From Verpa conica (taxonomy: Eukaryota; Ascomycota; Pezizomycetes; Pezizales; Morchellaceae), in NCBI GenBank assembly GCA_033030425.1, contig JAUFSD010000001.1, positions 124,001 to 188,000 of the forward strand: a DNA stretch of 64,000 nt. The letters run 5' to 3'. Under the pieces are notes generated by a model. That model did no database searches. It was not told the origin of the DNA and worked only from the letters and a program-made list of their open reading frames with translations. The position numbers were made by a program, and so were the translations under genes. Below are positions 22,786 through 34,111 of the stretch, piece after piece (positions within the stretch are counted from its first letter, which is position 1; each line of letters starts with the position of its first letter).

Positions 22786-25080
22786 TCAAATATCTTTCTT
22801 TGCTTCAGATCCGATCTCACCCCTGCTCTTCCCTGCACCCAAGATCTCCGTTGAGCATATGCCAACCCGATACCCAGGCTTTGTTTCGAGAGATGCTGTG
22901 CCCAGGTCCCAGCCAACTGCCCTCAGCTGTTCAGTAGTCCGCGTGAAGGACATCCCTAAATCGCATAAGGTTGTTTCGAGAACGTTGAGCAAGCTCTCCT
23001 TCGTAAGCGGCGCTTTTTGCCTCCCCTCATTCGTTTCGTGGTGGCGAACCTTCTTAGCTACAAACAGAGCGTGCACCCAGGCCTTTAATTGTTGCTCCGG
23101 CGTAATTCCGTCCTTGAGACAGATCGTGACCACTCGCTTCTGAATATCGTACCATAGCAGGTGGTTCTCGTTTTGGAAAACTTTGGCGATATCGTGGATG
23201 CTGATATCCGGGTGGAGGGATGAAAGCCCCATTGTTTCTCCCGCTGAAGTAGCGTTGTGAAGAGACCTGACAAATTCGGCGAACGTTATCCCGATTTTCG
23301 CATACCCGAGGATTTCCGACTCTCTCCATCTCAACACGCCATCTCGCTCAAATATCCGCTCGAGTCTCGCCGCCTGCGTAGGCGTCACGACGGCACCAGT
23401 ATCGCTAAGCCTCGAGAAGACGATATTAGCTCGTTGGCGGTTCAAGGTTCGCAGCGCTACTGAATTTACAGCTTTGTAGTTGGTCCCCAGGTGTAGCGCT
23501 AGAAGCAGCGTTAAGCACACCCATGTCGCCCATGTAGAGGTGATGTGCCTCACGACAAAGCTCCCTACCTGCAGAGTCGCGAAAAATTACAATCAGCATG
23601 TCCCGACCACGCCTCAAGTCTCAAGTTGACAGATTACGGATCTCGGTCCATGAACCGGAATAACCTTCGGTCATTCGTATCCCGGGAAACGCGGAAGACT
23701 CAGAAAAAGGAGAATTTCAAAGCTGAAACGAGCCGACTCACCAACATCCCCAACAACCCAATCACTGTTTCCTGACTCGAATCCTAAACGGGCTCATCTC
23801 AGCACTTCAAATTACGACGCTTGTACATCCTTCGCCGCAAGGACTTGCCTTTGCATTTAGTTCCCCAACGTTTCCCATTTTTGCAAAGTGCACGGACAAG
23901 CTCGCTTTGGAGCCGCCTCCCGCCACACCACACGCCGCACGCAAGGATCCCGATAAACACAACATCACGATTTTGATGGGCTTGGGAAACGCTGGCGACA
24001 AACAATCCAGGATCATGGCTGAGTCGTTGAATACGTCCGCTGCCAGGCGGTACTTCTTACATTCCGCCTCCAAGGCAACCCCAAATCGGTACGCGAATAG
24101 GATGGTAGCGAGGCGGCTTACACTGTCTGTATAGCCATCACAGTCGGATCGTCAGTCCTGCCGGTGAGCAGGCAAGTCACATTTGATGAAGCATACGTAT
24201 CTTACCTTGGACAATAGTGAGTAACAAGGCGCTTGTTGCAGAAGCATTGGCATCACTTGGGCACAGAAGATATCAGTACTCAATCTCAGTAATAAGCCTT
24301 GCACACTTTAAGGCCTGCTGCTAATAATAATGGTATATCTACCCGACCCCGAATCCTAGAGTCTAAAGTCAATACGCGGTTCCAGGCTGTTTCTAAAACA
24401 TATTTAAAGACGTTTCGAACCCTGGAGGACAGCCCGAGATGTCAGAAGACCAGCTATAGACGAGGAAAATGCTTGCAATGAGTCCTAGAGGCGGTAAAGG
24501 CGGTATCCAGTCAGTCTGTGCTGAAGCTCAAGGAGTCCCAGAGGCTGTCTCACGTAGATTTGATATCTAAATCAGAAAAAAATGATAAGTCAGCGGCGAA
24601 GATCTCAGGAACGACAAGGGTCTTCTTCATGATGTCGTCACAAGCATGTCCCGGTAGATAAAGTTCTAGTCCTTCTCGAAGATTAGGGGCTTAAAGAGAC
24701 GCAAGCACAGCCCAGTAGACAGCAAGGGATCCCAAGCTCCCAGAAGAGAGTAATTAAGAAAGTAAATGACTGAGTAAACAGACCCAACATAGTCATTCGA
24801 CACGCTGGCGGGAAACCCTGCCGGCAGGAATACGTTGAGGACTCTCTGAGCATAGGGCACTTTGTTCTCCGGTATCTGTAACCGTTTTGATTAGCGGTCA
24901 TAGCCCCATCTCCGTCGAAACGCCTCTCTTTAACCAAAGGAGGTCGTTCGGACGAGTGACAGGAACGGAACTCACAACGACATTCAAGCGTCCACCGGTC
25001 GGGGCTTCGGTGATGACAGCAGTGATGTTTCCGGCCTCATCACGCTCTGTGAGCTCTAAGCCGAGGGATAAGTGATCCAT
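22786..25080 (-). CDS. RUS (root UVB sensitive) / DUF647 family protein, with apparent +1 frameshift
   Basis: Nine exons on the minus strand: 25080-24976, 24875-24784, 24566-24554 (13 nt), 24484-24421, 24355-24343 (13 nt), 24256-24206, 24126-23849, 23783-23742, 23568-22786. Joined, they give about 479 aa with DUF647 blocks in family order: FLPAGFPASVSNDYV, GYQIYDSLQAFSSSIAGLL, TSRAVLQGFGVGDANAS, RLAADVFNDSAMILDCLSP, CGVAGGGSKASLSVHFA, KDSSQETVIGLLGML, then TSTWATWVCLTLLLALHL and NYKAVNSVALRTLNRQRA. Plant RUS1/RUS2 act in UV-B sensing and vitamin B6-linked signalling; fungal roles are unknown. Exon 6 carries one base more than the frame allows (TCT-T-GCA near 24240); acceptor use at 24280 would instead restore frame at the cost of the GDANA motif. 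The intron after 23849 has a GC donor. Exons 7-9 are intact. Confidence 0.83.
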
Positions 25081-26043
25081 AATAGTAATCGTGTGGCTGT
25101 GGGGGATCTGAGTGTGTATGTCCGAGTGTGTGCGTGTAGCTTTTCTATGCTGTGACGTTGAAAGAAGTATATCTATGTACCTACGTGTTGTGTTTTGGGG
25201 GGGGGAGCTTCTCACGAGTCACGACGGAGATGGCTTAGCCGTATCTGCGCGTCTGCGATGGGACGCCTCCACATCCACCTCCACAACCGTCCACATGCAC
25301 GCACGGACCAGGGCCCTGGAGACGACCCAATTGGCAGCCTCCACTCACATGTCAGAATATGTGCAAGGACGTCAGTTTCCCTTACCCAGAGTAATAAGGA
25401 TGGGGATCCGATAGGGGCGTTAGACAAGTGCGATAACTATGATATCCTTATCTTCACTACACCTATGTGGATCCTTCTAGTTGTTTGGGGGCTTGAGCGA
25501 TTGAGTTTTCTCTATTCAATTTATCTTGTCTTTTTTTTGTGAGATATACAATACACGAATAACAAAGACTTGAGAAATCCAGTACCCCCCCTTTACCATC
25601 TGTAACAGAATAGAACACCGTAGACTTAATATGAAAGAGAGAGAGAGAATGTGTCTGTAATAGAAAAGAAAGTAATACGCGCCAAAAAAACCTGACCATT
25701 TTTTCCCTTTTTTGTGAACCGTCGCCCCCACCAAGAGAGAAAGGAAATCCCAATTATGAAAGAATTAAAGCCCCCCTCCAAACCAGGTATTGAGAGAAAT
25801 AAAATTTTAATGGTGGTGGTGGGGGTGGAAAAGTACGCGAAAGCTTCATTAAGAAGAAAAACCACCTTTCTCCACAACCGAGACCGACCCGTAGTGTTTT
25901 TTGATTTTCGCCCCCCCTCCCCCCGTTCTTGATATTGTCGTCGCAAGTTCGTATTATACATCTATTCGACCGATTGACTTTTTATTTTATTTTTTGTAGT
26001 TGAGCGTTTTTTTTTGTGTGTGTGTGTGTGTGTGTGTGCATAT
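25081..26043. other. spacer between DUF647 gene and KGD4
   Basis: 963 bp containing the upstream region of the DUF647 gene and the 3' UTR of KGD4. An in-frame upstream ATG at 25215 could extend the DUF647 protein by 45 residues, but that segment is His/Ser/Thr-rich and not conserved-looking. Confidence 0.5.
26017..26039 (+). repeat. (GT)11 microsatellite in KGD4 3' UTR
   Basis: A perfect dinucleotide tract that begins about 5 nt after the KGD4 stop codon when read on the minus strand as (CA)n. Confidence 0.9.
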
Positions 26044-26443
26044 TTAAGCAAATGCACCACCACTCTCGATAACATCCATCTCCTCCTTGCTCAGGGCGAG
26101 TCTCCAGAAGCGCGAAGGCAGATCATTACGATCGAATGCCTGTCCGGCCGCGGGCTCGATGCTAGAGGAGGTGTTTGTCTTGTAGGCCAAAGGTCCGTGT
26201 TGCTGTGCCTTCTGGCGGTATTCAGCGAACGAGGTAGGGAGCGACTTGCTCGGTGCCTGTGGATGAGGACGGGGAGTGTGGTCAATAGAAGCTAGTTTTT
26301 TTTTTTTGATATGTTAGCGTTGTTGTTGGGGATAGTTTCTTTTGATAAGGTTTTTACTAACAGGGAATAGTTCTTTTCCCGAGGAAATGAATCATAGGTG
26401 TACGGCCGACGGGGGAGGCGCGGAGGTATCTGGTAGCGTTCAT
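26044..26443 (-). CDS. KGD4: Kgd4/MRPS36-like 2-oxoglutarate dehydrogenase subunit
   Basis: Predicted 109 aa in two exons on the minus strand, 26443-26362 and 26291-26044; the frame joins exactly. The N-terminus is a basic mitochondrial presequence-like stretch (MNATRYLRASPVGR) followed by PMIHFLGKR. The C-terminal motif LPSRFWRLALSKEEMDVIES, then GGA, matches the hallmark LPxRFW...ESGGA end of Kgd4 (yeast Ymr31, mammalian MRPS36/KGD4). Kgd4 tethers the E3 dihydrolipoamide dehydrogenase to the E1-E2 core of the 2-oxoglutarate dehydrogenase complex in the mitochondrial matrix; it was originally listed as a ribosomal protein. The length fits the family (about 100-125 aa). Identification rests on the paired N- and C-terminal motifs. 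Confidence 0.87.
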
Positions 26444-28937
26444 CTTGCGTATGGTATTAAGGTAGGAGGAGGAGGAGGAGGAGAGAGTGTTATGAGTTGG
26501 GTGACTTGGTTGAATGAATGGGGTACTCGGTATCCTTTTTAAAGCTTGTGAAAGAAGACTATTCGGAACGGAACCGGGGAAATGTGATAACGAACGGCGT
26601 GAACCAAGGCGGGGAAGACGTCGTGATGGTGGGGAGGGCTGTCTAAAGCTTAGTGGGGTGATTTGCAATTAAAGTGCTCGGGGATAGAGTGGAAATATGT
26701 ATGAATAGGACAAGTAGTTATTGGAAATCGTAAACGGTGTTTGTAATTCTTCTAAAGTGTTCCACGGGGGGGTATCGGGCTGTAGATGTGTCTGCAAGCT
26801 GGTGGAACGATTGTCCCTACATGTATTTTCTACTTTTACAACACCACTACTACAAACATTTACTTGGAAGATAACGCGTCTGAGGTGGGAGGTCTCACAC
26901 GAGACCAATTGACAAAACCGGCCCGATTGATTCTACGATGGACCGAGTGCCTTGTACACATCGAGCTGAACCCAGGATTTTATATATGACCTGCATCGTA
27001 CGGAGCGATCATTGTGTAGTTCTTTTTATTCCAAGTTCACTTTTTGTTTCAGAAGGTTTCTCTACCATATATATCCTCCAAGTTTTGTCAACCCCCGCAA
27101 GGTGTTTCTCCAATACCCCACTAGAGCCCTTCATCGAAACGCACATCACTAGATGAAGTGCATCCACCAATTCCTGTTTCTTTGTCCCCAAGAATCGGTA
27201 GGGTGTAATTCTCGTACAGTGCAGTGCAGTGCAGTGCCCTTTCCAGCGCCCTGTTGTGTTACGAAACATTCTGTTTATTCACACGATGCTAGGACCCATA
27301 GCTGATGTCAAGCGCTGCTGTCCTTTTTCCTCGGCCCTCGCTCGTTGACTAGGCACAAGACGGTGCCGAGAAAGGCTCTCAAGATAAGGATCACGACATC
27401 CTGATTGGCTATTGCAGACGCGATTGGGTAAAGGGAGGAGTAACCATCTGATTATCCCTTACACCACCCGGTTAACCTGGGTCCCCCCATGGAAACGCAG
27501 GGAAGGTTTTCTTGCGGGGTATCGTGAAAGAACCAACCTTTTCCTTTTTTTTCCCTTAAACCTAGTCCTTCCCATATTAAAGATCTTGAATATTCATCAA
27601 TTTTTGTGTCATTTGCTTTAGACTAAAAAAGTACACGTCCACGCGTCATTATCGAGAATCATCTAGTGGCCTCTCTCTTACATCAATCGGATCTCTCTCT
27701 ACCAATATCTTTATGACGCAGACGCGGGGGGGGGATCTGTCTCACGAGGACATCTTGAGGGCTCGAGATCATCCAAAGCCGAGGCTAGCTCCAATGATCT
27801 CAATGAGGTTTCCCCTTCCTTGCTTTTCCCCAATAACGTATCTCTCCTATCCCCCGGTAAATCAGCCACACGCGAAACTCAGTTGAGTAGTAACTGCTGT
27901 CGCTCTGCAATTCCCCCAGTACCCTAACTGTAGGGGGGAGGGTACATTTGGGAAGGCCAGCTTATGTACTTTCAGATACACCTGCAGTAGCATATAAGCA
28001 AGCTACCGGTAAGGCCATGTTAGAGCCAGGTTAAAAGAATTCTACGCCGCACTCTTTTTCTTTTCCCGTTAGCAGTAAGCAAGGTACGACCCCCACGAGA
28101 CAAGAGGTAATTTTTTAGGGGCGGTAAAAAAAAAAAGTAGGACTGATTCCTGTTTGCCGTTCTACGGGACTTGTGAAACAGCAGCGAATATGTACCCCTA
28201 TAACCGAGTAAATTTACATTTATTCCTCTCCTACAAAATAAGTGCTTAGAAGAGAGCAAGAATAAAAAAGGAGATGAAGAATTATCTCCCGTCTTTCACC
28301 GCTGGAGTGGATTCCTCTGAAAAGGGTTTGTATTTCCCTTACCGGTTACGATCCGATCCTGGCGATTGTAGAGTACATGTATTTCTCGAGCCCTTTACCG
28401 TGGGATACGGCCCGTCAAGTGTACATGTTACATACCAGTGGTAGCCAGGTAGGTCCTAGGGCTTCATGCAGCCATTTACATCCTATGTTAATAGAGAGAC
28501 CCACATGAAGAAAACCAAGCTTTTCAAATTCGTCCTTCCATATCTGACCGCCCCCTTTAGAGTATGACAAAAAACCAAGACTCTGGGGTACCGAAACCCG
28601 TTTGAAATGTATATCTACCGGCGCACTAGGTGTATCTACTAGGATCAACTCTGTACTCTGTCGGAAGATTTTACTCTCGTCACCCCATCCTTCCTCCCCC
28701 TTTTTTTTTCTGTTAGTTTATTATAGAGTTTCTTTGTGAGACGTAATTATAGATCCTGTCAGCGAAAAAAAAGAAAAGAAAAGAAAAATAACATGTAATA
28801 TCGGTACGGATTATTGACTTGCATATATACAATGCAGGCGAGAGGGAAGGAAAATCCTAGGTAAGATTAAAAAAAAAAATCTAAATCCCTAGTATACAAA
28901 GAGTATATGTAGCTAGATAGTCGTTACCATCGATTTA

Positions 28938-28955
28938 CCCCCCCCCCCCGGGGGG
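28938..28955. repeat. C-tract/G-tract palindrome
   Basis: A run of about twelve C immediately followed by six G, flanked by TAC and GTA. It can fold into a GC hairpin and is prone to replication slippage. Confidence 0.7.
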
Positions 28956-29348
28956 TAGGAAGAATGCGCTTCCTTTTTTTTTTTTGCAGTTCCTCTTTCA
29001 TGCATGGCTTGGCTTTTTGCGTCATTTATGTTGCATACGTCAATGACGATCTATTCAATAAAGGAAGGAAGTTTTGAGCGATGAGGGAAGGCTCCGTTTC
29101 GTCCGATCTATATAAGTCGTGGATCTGATATAGTGGGTTTTGTTTTGTTTTGTTTTAAAGTTTTTGTCAAGTGGATTAGTTAATAGTTTAAATCTCATAT
29201 GTATAAGGAGGGCCAGGAGGAAAACCAAAATCGTTACCGGTCAAGGTTTTTTTTTTTTTCTAGAAAGATGTAATGTGAGGTTTTAGGGTATGGATTTTCT
29301 ATAGACATCGTCATATTGTATTATCATCATAGCTTAATCAAGATAATC

Positions 29349-29350
29349 TT

Positions 29351-29382
<32 letters not shown>
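29349..29382 (+). repeat. T9-A25 homopolymer pair
   Basis: Nine T followed directly by about 25 A; the longest A-tract in the window. Confidence 0.85.
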
Positions 29383-29467
29383 TCCCTACCTTTAATTTCG
29401 ATGTCGATGGTTTTCTTGGATGCGGGGGGTCTAGCCAGATTCGATACTCTTGGTTACTACTCGGCTG

Positions 29468-29489
29468 GCACACACACACACACACACAC
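29468..29489 (+). repeat. (CA)11 microsatellite
   Basis: A perfect CA dinucleotide tract in intergenic DNA. Confidence 0.9.
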
Positions 29490-29708
29490 AGATACCCTGT
29501 TTCTCAATAGGTCGAGACCGCATAGTGTGGTAGGATCTCTTCAAGTCCGTCAAATTAGATCTCTCCGCGAAAAAAAAAGGAGATCACGCTGCAAACTAGT
29601 CTGAATCGAAATATCATCGTTACCTGGTATGTAAGAAGGTGGAAATGATATAGTGCTACCCTTATTTGAGTTTCTGTGATACCGACTACAGTAACGGCTG
29701 GCCAAAGC

Positions 29709-29743
29709 GGGGGCGGGGGGGGGGCGGGGAGGGGAGGGGAGGG
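29709..29743 (+). repeat. G-tract cluster, potential G-quadruplex
   Basis: At least six G-blocks of 4-10 G separated by single C or A bases over 35 nt. It is a strong quadruplex candidate on the plus strand. Confidence 0.7.
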
Positions 29744-29844
29744 CCCACTTCCCGTGTATCGATAATCATATTATATCACTCGAGATTAAATCACGTGTGT
29801 ATGTTAGGATAAGATACCACTTATTGGGTCATAGAGTCAGTTTC

Positions 29845-29890
29845 TTGAAAAGAAAAAGAAAAAGAAAAAGAAAAAGAAAAGAAAAGAAAA
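29845..29890 (+). repeat. (GAAAAA)n/(GAAAA)n purine microsatellite
   Basis: Tandem GAAAA/GAAAAA units, purine-only on the plus strand for about 45 nt. Confidence 0.85.
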
Positions 29891-32800
29891 CTAAGCGCCG
29901 CGTCCGAGCCGAAGAGCTGAGTAAGAACAAGAAGAAGAAGTCAGACACAGATACCGCTTGCCCGCCAGTATGTCTGTGCTGACCGTGTCTCGGCGTCGTC
30001 CACTTCGGCTTCAAGCGGAGGACCGTTCAGCAGTGAAGCGCGCTACCCGAACGAATAATTTCATTTTTATTTTATTTTTCCCTCCCCCTCCCCTCCGTGT
30101 CAGCAAGTCCAGACCTACTTACAAGGCGTCTAATCCCCGCACGGGCGGTGGTCGTGCGGGCCGGGCTTCCGAGTGATGTGACATGATGACACATGGCGCG
30201 TTGCCCGAAGAGGGCTAGGGTTATGCGCCTTCCCCCGCAGAGCCTCGTCAACGACTTTGTTATTGCGGAGTAGAGCAGAGGGTCAAGACACCTCGGCTAG
30301 GAGCGCGTACCTATATGTTAGGGCTTAATTTCCCTCCCCCCCACTCTCTAGCTAGAGCCCATAACCAGGCGAGTCGTCTAATGTCGGCTGTTCTGAGGGT
30401 ATTTGAGGCTCGAGCTTTAGGATCTGGATCTAATTCTTTATGCTAGTATATTGATAGAAGGAGGCGCAGATATGATGGGAGTTAGGCAACAATCTTAATA
30501 TTGATCTTATTAAATTTGTATAGCCTCTGGGTGTTTTACCTCTTATATATACATGGGTTCTATTAGGCTAGGTATACCACGGTAGCCTCCGTCGTCAAGT
30601 ATGCCTAGACCTGGGGTGCATTAATTCAGCTGTCAAGAAAAAGAAAAGTAATTCCCGGGCTTAAGCTTTTATTCTTTTTCTTGCTATACACACCGTACTT
30701 GTAACGATACCTTCAAGAGCTAGTTTGGTGGTACCTATCACACTGTCCTTATAGGTTTGTAATACGGTCATCTCCGTGAATGGGGGGAGATGCAGGTGAT
30801 TTGCACGCGCCTTGGGCTTATGAATATGCACACATTCACCATGCTTCACAACACTTAAGGTCCGCGCAGCATCTAGACCCCCCCTCGAGATACTAGGGGA
30901 AAATCCGTAGATCTTCCGTTCTAAAAAAAGGGAGGGTCTTCATGGACATATGTCCGGATTATTACCCCCTCAAAGCCCTAAGTAATAAAAGACCCTTCTT
31001 GGCTCTAATATATATCTCGAGTGATAAATTACGTTACCAGCGTCGGGGATAGCGAGAGAGGGAAAAAAAAGTAAACACGGAGGATCATGGACTAATACGG
31101 GCAACTAGACCGTCGCCTCGCGTCGGCTCGATAGGGTACATCCACATGAAACACTCCTAATATTTATCTCCATCTGCACACGGCCCGTATGGACGCGTGT
31201 TATAAAGTGGTTCACATCAGAAAAAAACATGGTATGTAGACCTTGTTTTTCCTTGCTCGATTGGTGTGTGTGTGACAATTTAAAGGAATCGATTAATAAG
31301 GCGATTTTTTCTGCCTTGAGTAGGGCTTTAAAGAATCATTTATTCTAACCTGTACTAAAAACTTCTATTACCCGAATATTACTCGAATACTGATCATCAT
31401 ATATATATGTATATATATATGCTTTCTATGCTAGTTTTTTCTAATTAGGTGTATTAATTTCGGGTATAATGTCATATACTTCCTAGATGCTCAAGCATTA
31501 ACCCTTCTGATGTTTTATTCCCTTGATGATATAGAAAATCGTTTGACTTGTTCGATCTCGAAATCATGGCACATTTTCTATTGAATCCTGGTTCACATAA
31601 TATGGAGTAACCCGTAAAAGGCTAATAAGCAAAACGGATGAAAAAAAGTGGTTCTACTCAATAGCTTCGAATTATTACTCCTCGTCCTTATTCGTCAATT
31701 TAAAATCTTTTTTTTTTTTTTTGTGACCAAGCTTCATCAGGATTCCCGGTTGTGTTCTTAAAATCCCTCATCACTACCAACCACACACACATACCTCAGG
31801 TGCTTGGCCCGAATCATATGTTTTGCTTTTTCCCCCTCCCTTGGGATTTTTTGTTACCTGCTCACGCAACGGGAGGGAAAAGAAAAGTTGGAACTTTCTC
31901 TCTCGAGGAGAGAGACGTTATACTCCTTATTCATTGGACCCAAGTGGTCTTTGGAATCTCCCTAACCTTGACCACCTCTGTAACGTGGTGACAGCAGATA
32001 ATTGGGAAATTACCTGGAGGGAGAAGGGGGGGATCGATGGTCGTTCCTCTCTTTACCACGTTTTTTTTTTAAACCCTTGACTCGTCATATTTCGGTTTTG
32101 TCTTTGCATACAGGCAGGGTGAGAAGGGTGTGACATGTGGTGGTACACTTTCAGGTTTTTCCCCCTCCACCCTCCCTCTTCTTTTTTCTTCACCCCGAAC
32201 GTTGGAATTTAATAACAGAGGTGTTGTTATAATTACAAGATCGAATTAGGGCTAATCCAACAGGCTACCAAAAATTCGGCCCGACGTGTGTGTGTGTGTG
32301 TGCTGTACTTCCGGTAAAGTTTATTGAATCGGAATATCAATTTAGAGTATGACTCTAGAGTTCCCCGGTATATAGTCAGAGTTTTTTTTTTCCCTTCCCC
32401 ACGACGGGTTATAAATTGACCGGTTCGATACGTGTGTTTCGGGAATGCACGGGTTATCACTCATCTCAAGGCTTCTCTTACTCTAGCCCCTAGTTAGCTG
32501 CTGTAGTAGGTATACGTAGGCTCCACGGGACATCTCTACTAGGACTTAGTAGCCGTGATACCTCTACCTTTGTGTCAGGAAAGTATAGAATTACAGATGC
32601 GGTATCATGCCGACTAGAGACAAAAACTGTGCATGTAGCATAATAAATGCAACTCAGGATTTTTTTTGATAACTTGATCGACGGGGGAAAAAGCTGGGGG
32701 GAAATAAAAAAAAATGAAATGCGAAGGGCTGCGCACGGTGTTTATCATCGTTTATGCAAGAGTGCACTGTGCAACTGTAATGTACGGTGTGCACTGGTCG

Positions 32801-34111
32801 ACTGGCGGTGTTCCTTTCTATTCTAGGATCGAGCTACTAATTGTCGTGTCGTTTTTTTTTTACACTTCCGCTCCCTCCTCCCCATATAGGGTAGTTGATC
32901 GACGCGGAGGGTTCTATTTCCCCACTGTGTTATTGAATCAGTGGAGTGAGGGTTTAGTTGTGGCGTTAAACAAAAAAACAAATATAAGAATAAGAAAAAA
33001 GGAGTGGATTATTGATGGTGGTACTGCATATCTTTATGCATGAACCATCTCACGCATCCGCCCAAAAGATCTATGCGTTAGAATAGTCATCACGGGTCTG
33101 TGTTCTGGCTAAGTCCCTCAAAGTGCAGGCGGAAAGTGCAAATATTACATACTTATGATATGTTTCATCAACGAGAAAACGCACGTGTATGAATGTATGG
33201 AAACCGATATTCCCCACTTTGGAGCTTACTACTACTACTCGATAAAGTGATATTACAGTACACGTGAGGTGATATAAGGGAAAACTAATATCCCACAATC
33301 AAGGCTTGCCACAAGCACCTATCGATAGAGAGATTTTTTTCTTTCTTTCTCCCCAATGTCTCAGTAGGCATCATATAAAGAGCTGAGGTGAGGAAAGTTG
33401 GCGGACAAGGCTGTTCCTAAATATAAAGGAAGGTGATATAGCAGAAGCCAATCTCCATTGCCCTAGATACGAGAGTGGGATAAGCAGCCACCGAATCAGG
33501 GTAAATATCGGTGTGAAAAGGGTACGGTCTAGGTGGTCAATGATTGTACGAGGGGAAAAAGCCCAAAGGCCACAGGTATGCAGTCATGATCACGCACACG
33601 CTCCACCGTGGCCATTGCGTAAGGCTCTGGGCGCGAGTGAGAGCGGGAGCATCCGCTACTGGGACTCACCCCGGGTCACAGAGGCGTAGACGGATAGGGT
33701 CACAAGGGCAATCATTCGCTACTATATGTACTTAATCTATCCTCCCTTAATCAGGTTAATAGCGAGAGAATACCGAATTCGGGCCGAACTGTACCCGAAA
33801 CACACGGGGGGGGGAGGGGGATGGGCGCTTCGAGCATCCCGGGCACACGCGGGCCCCCTCCTAAGTAGAATATCCTCCGGGGCAAGGTTCTTGTAAATAA
33901 TACGGCCCACGTAACGATCGCAAGAAAAGTTAATTCACAAAACCTCCGTACCGAGCCCTCGTTTACAGAAGGGCGAGATTGATCACCGGATTTGCATGCT
34001 CAATCAGTCTGCCATATCTCGCTTAACTTGCACAACTGAGCACGGAGCCCGACCGGAAAATCGTTTGCCCGACGTCATCTCCTTCTCATCACCCCACATC
34101 ACTCTCGCAGG

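Larger units (their letters stand above)
26444..34111. other. 7.7-kb gene-poor region
   Basis: No supported gene was seen. The longest frames (under 110 codons) are low in complexity or random-looking. It contains microsatellites at 27217-27237 (TGCAG), 29468-29489 (CA) and 29845-29890 (AAAAG), a T/A homopolymer pair at 29349-29382, a G-rich quadruplex-prone tract at 29709-29743, a C12/G6 tract at 28938-28955, and a GC-rich hairpin at 30136-30160. No transposase or LTR structure was recognised. Confidence 0.45.
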
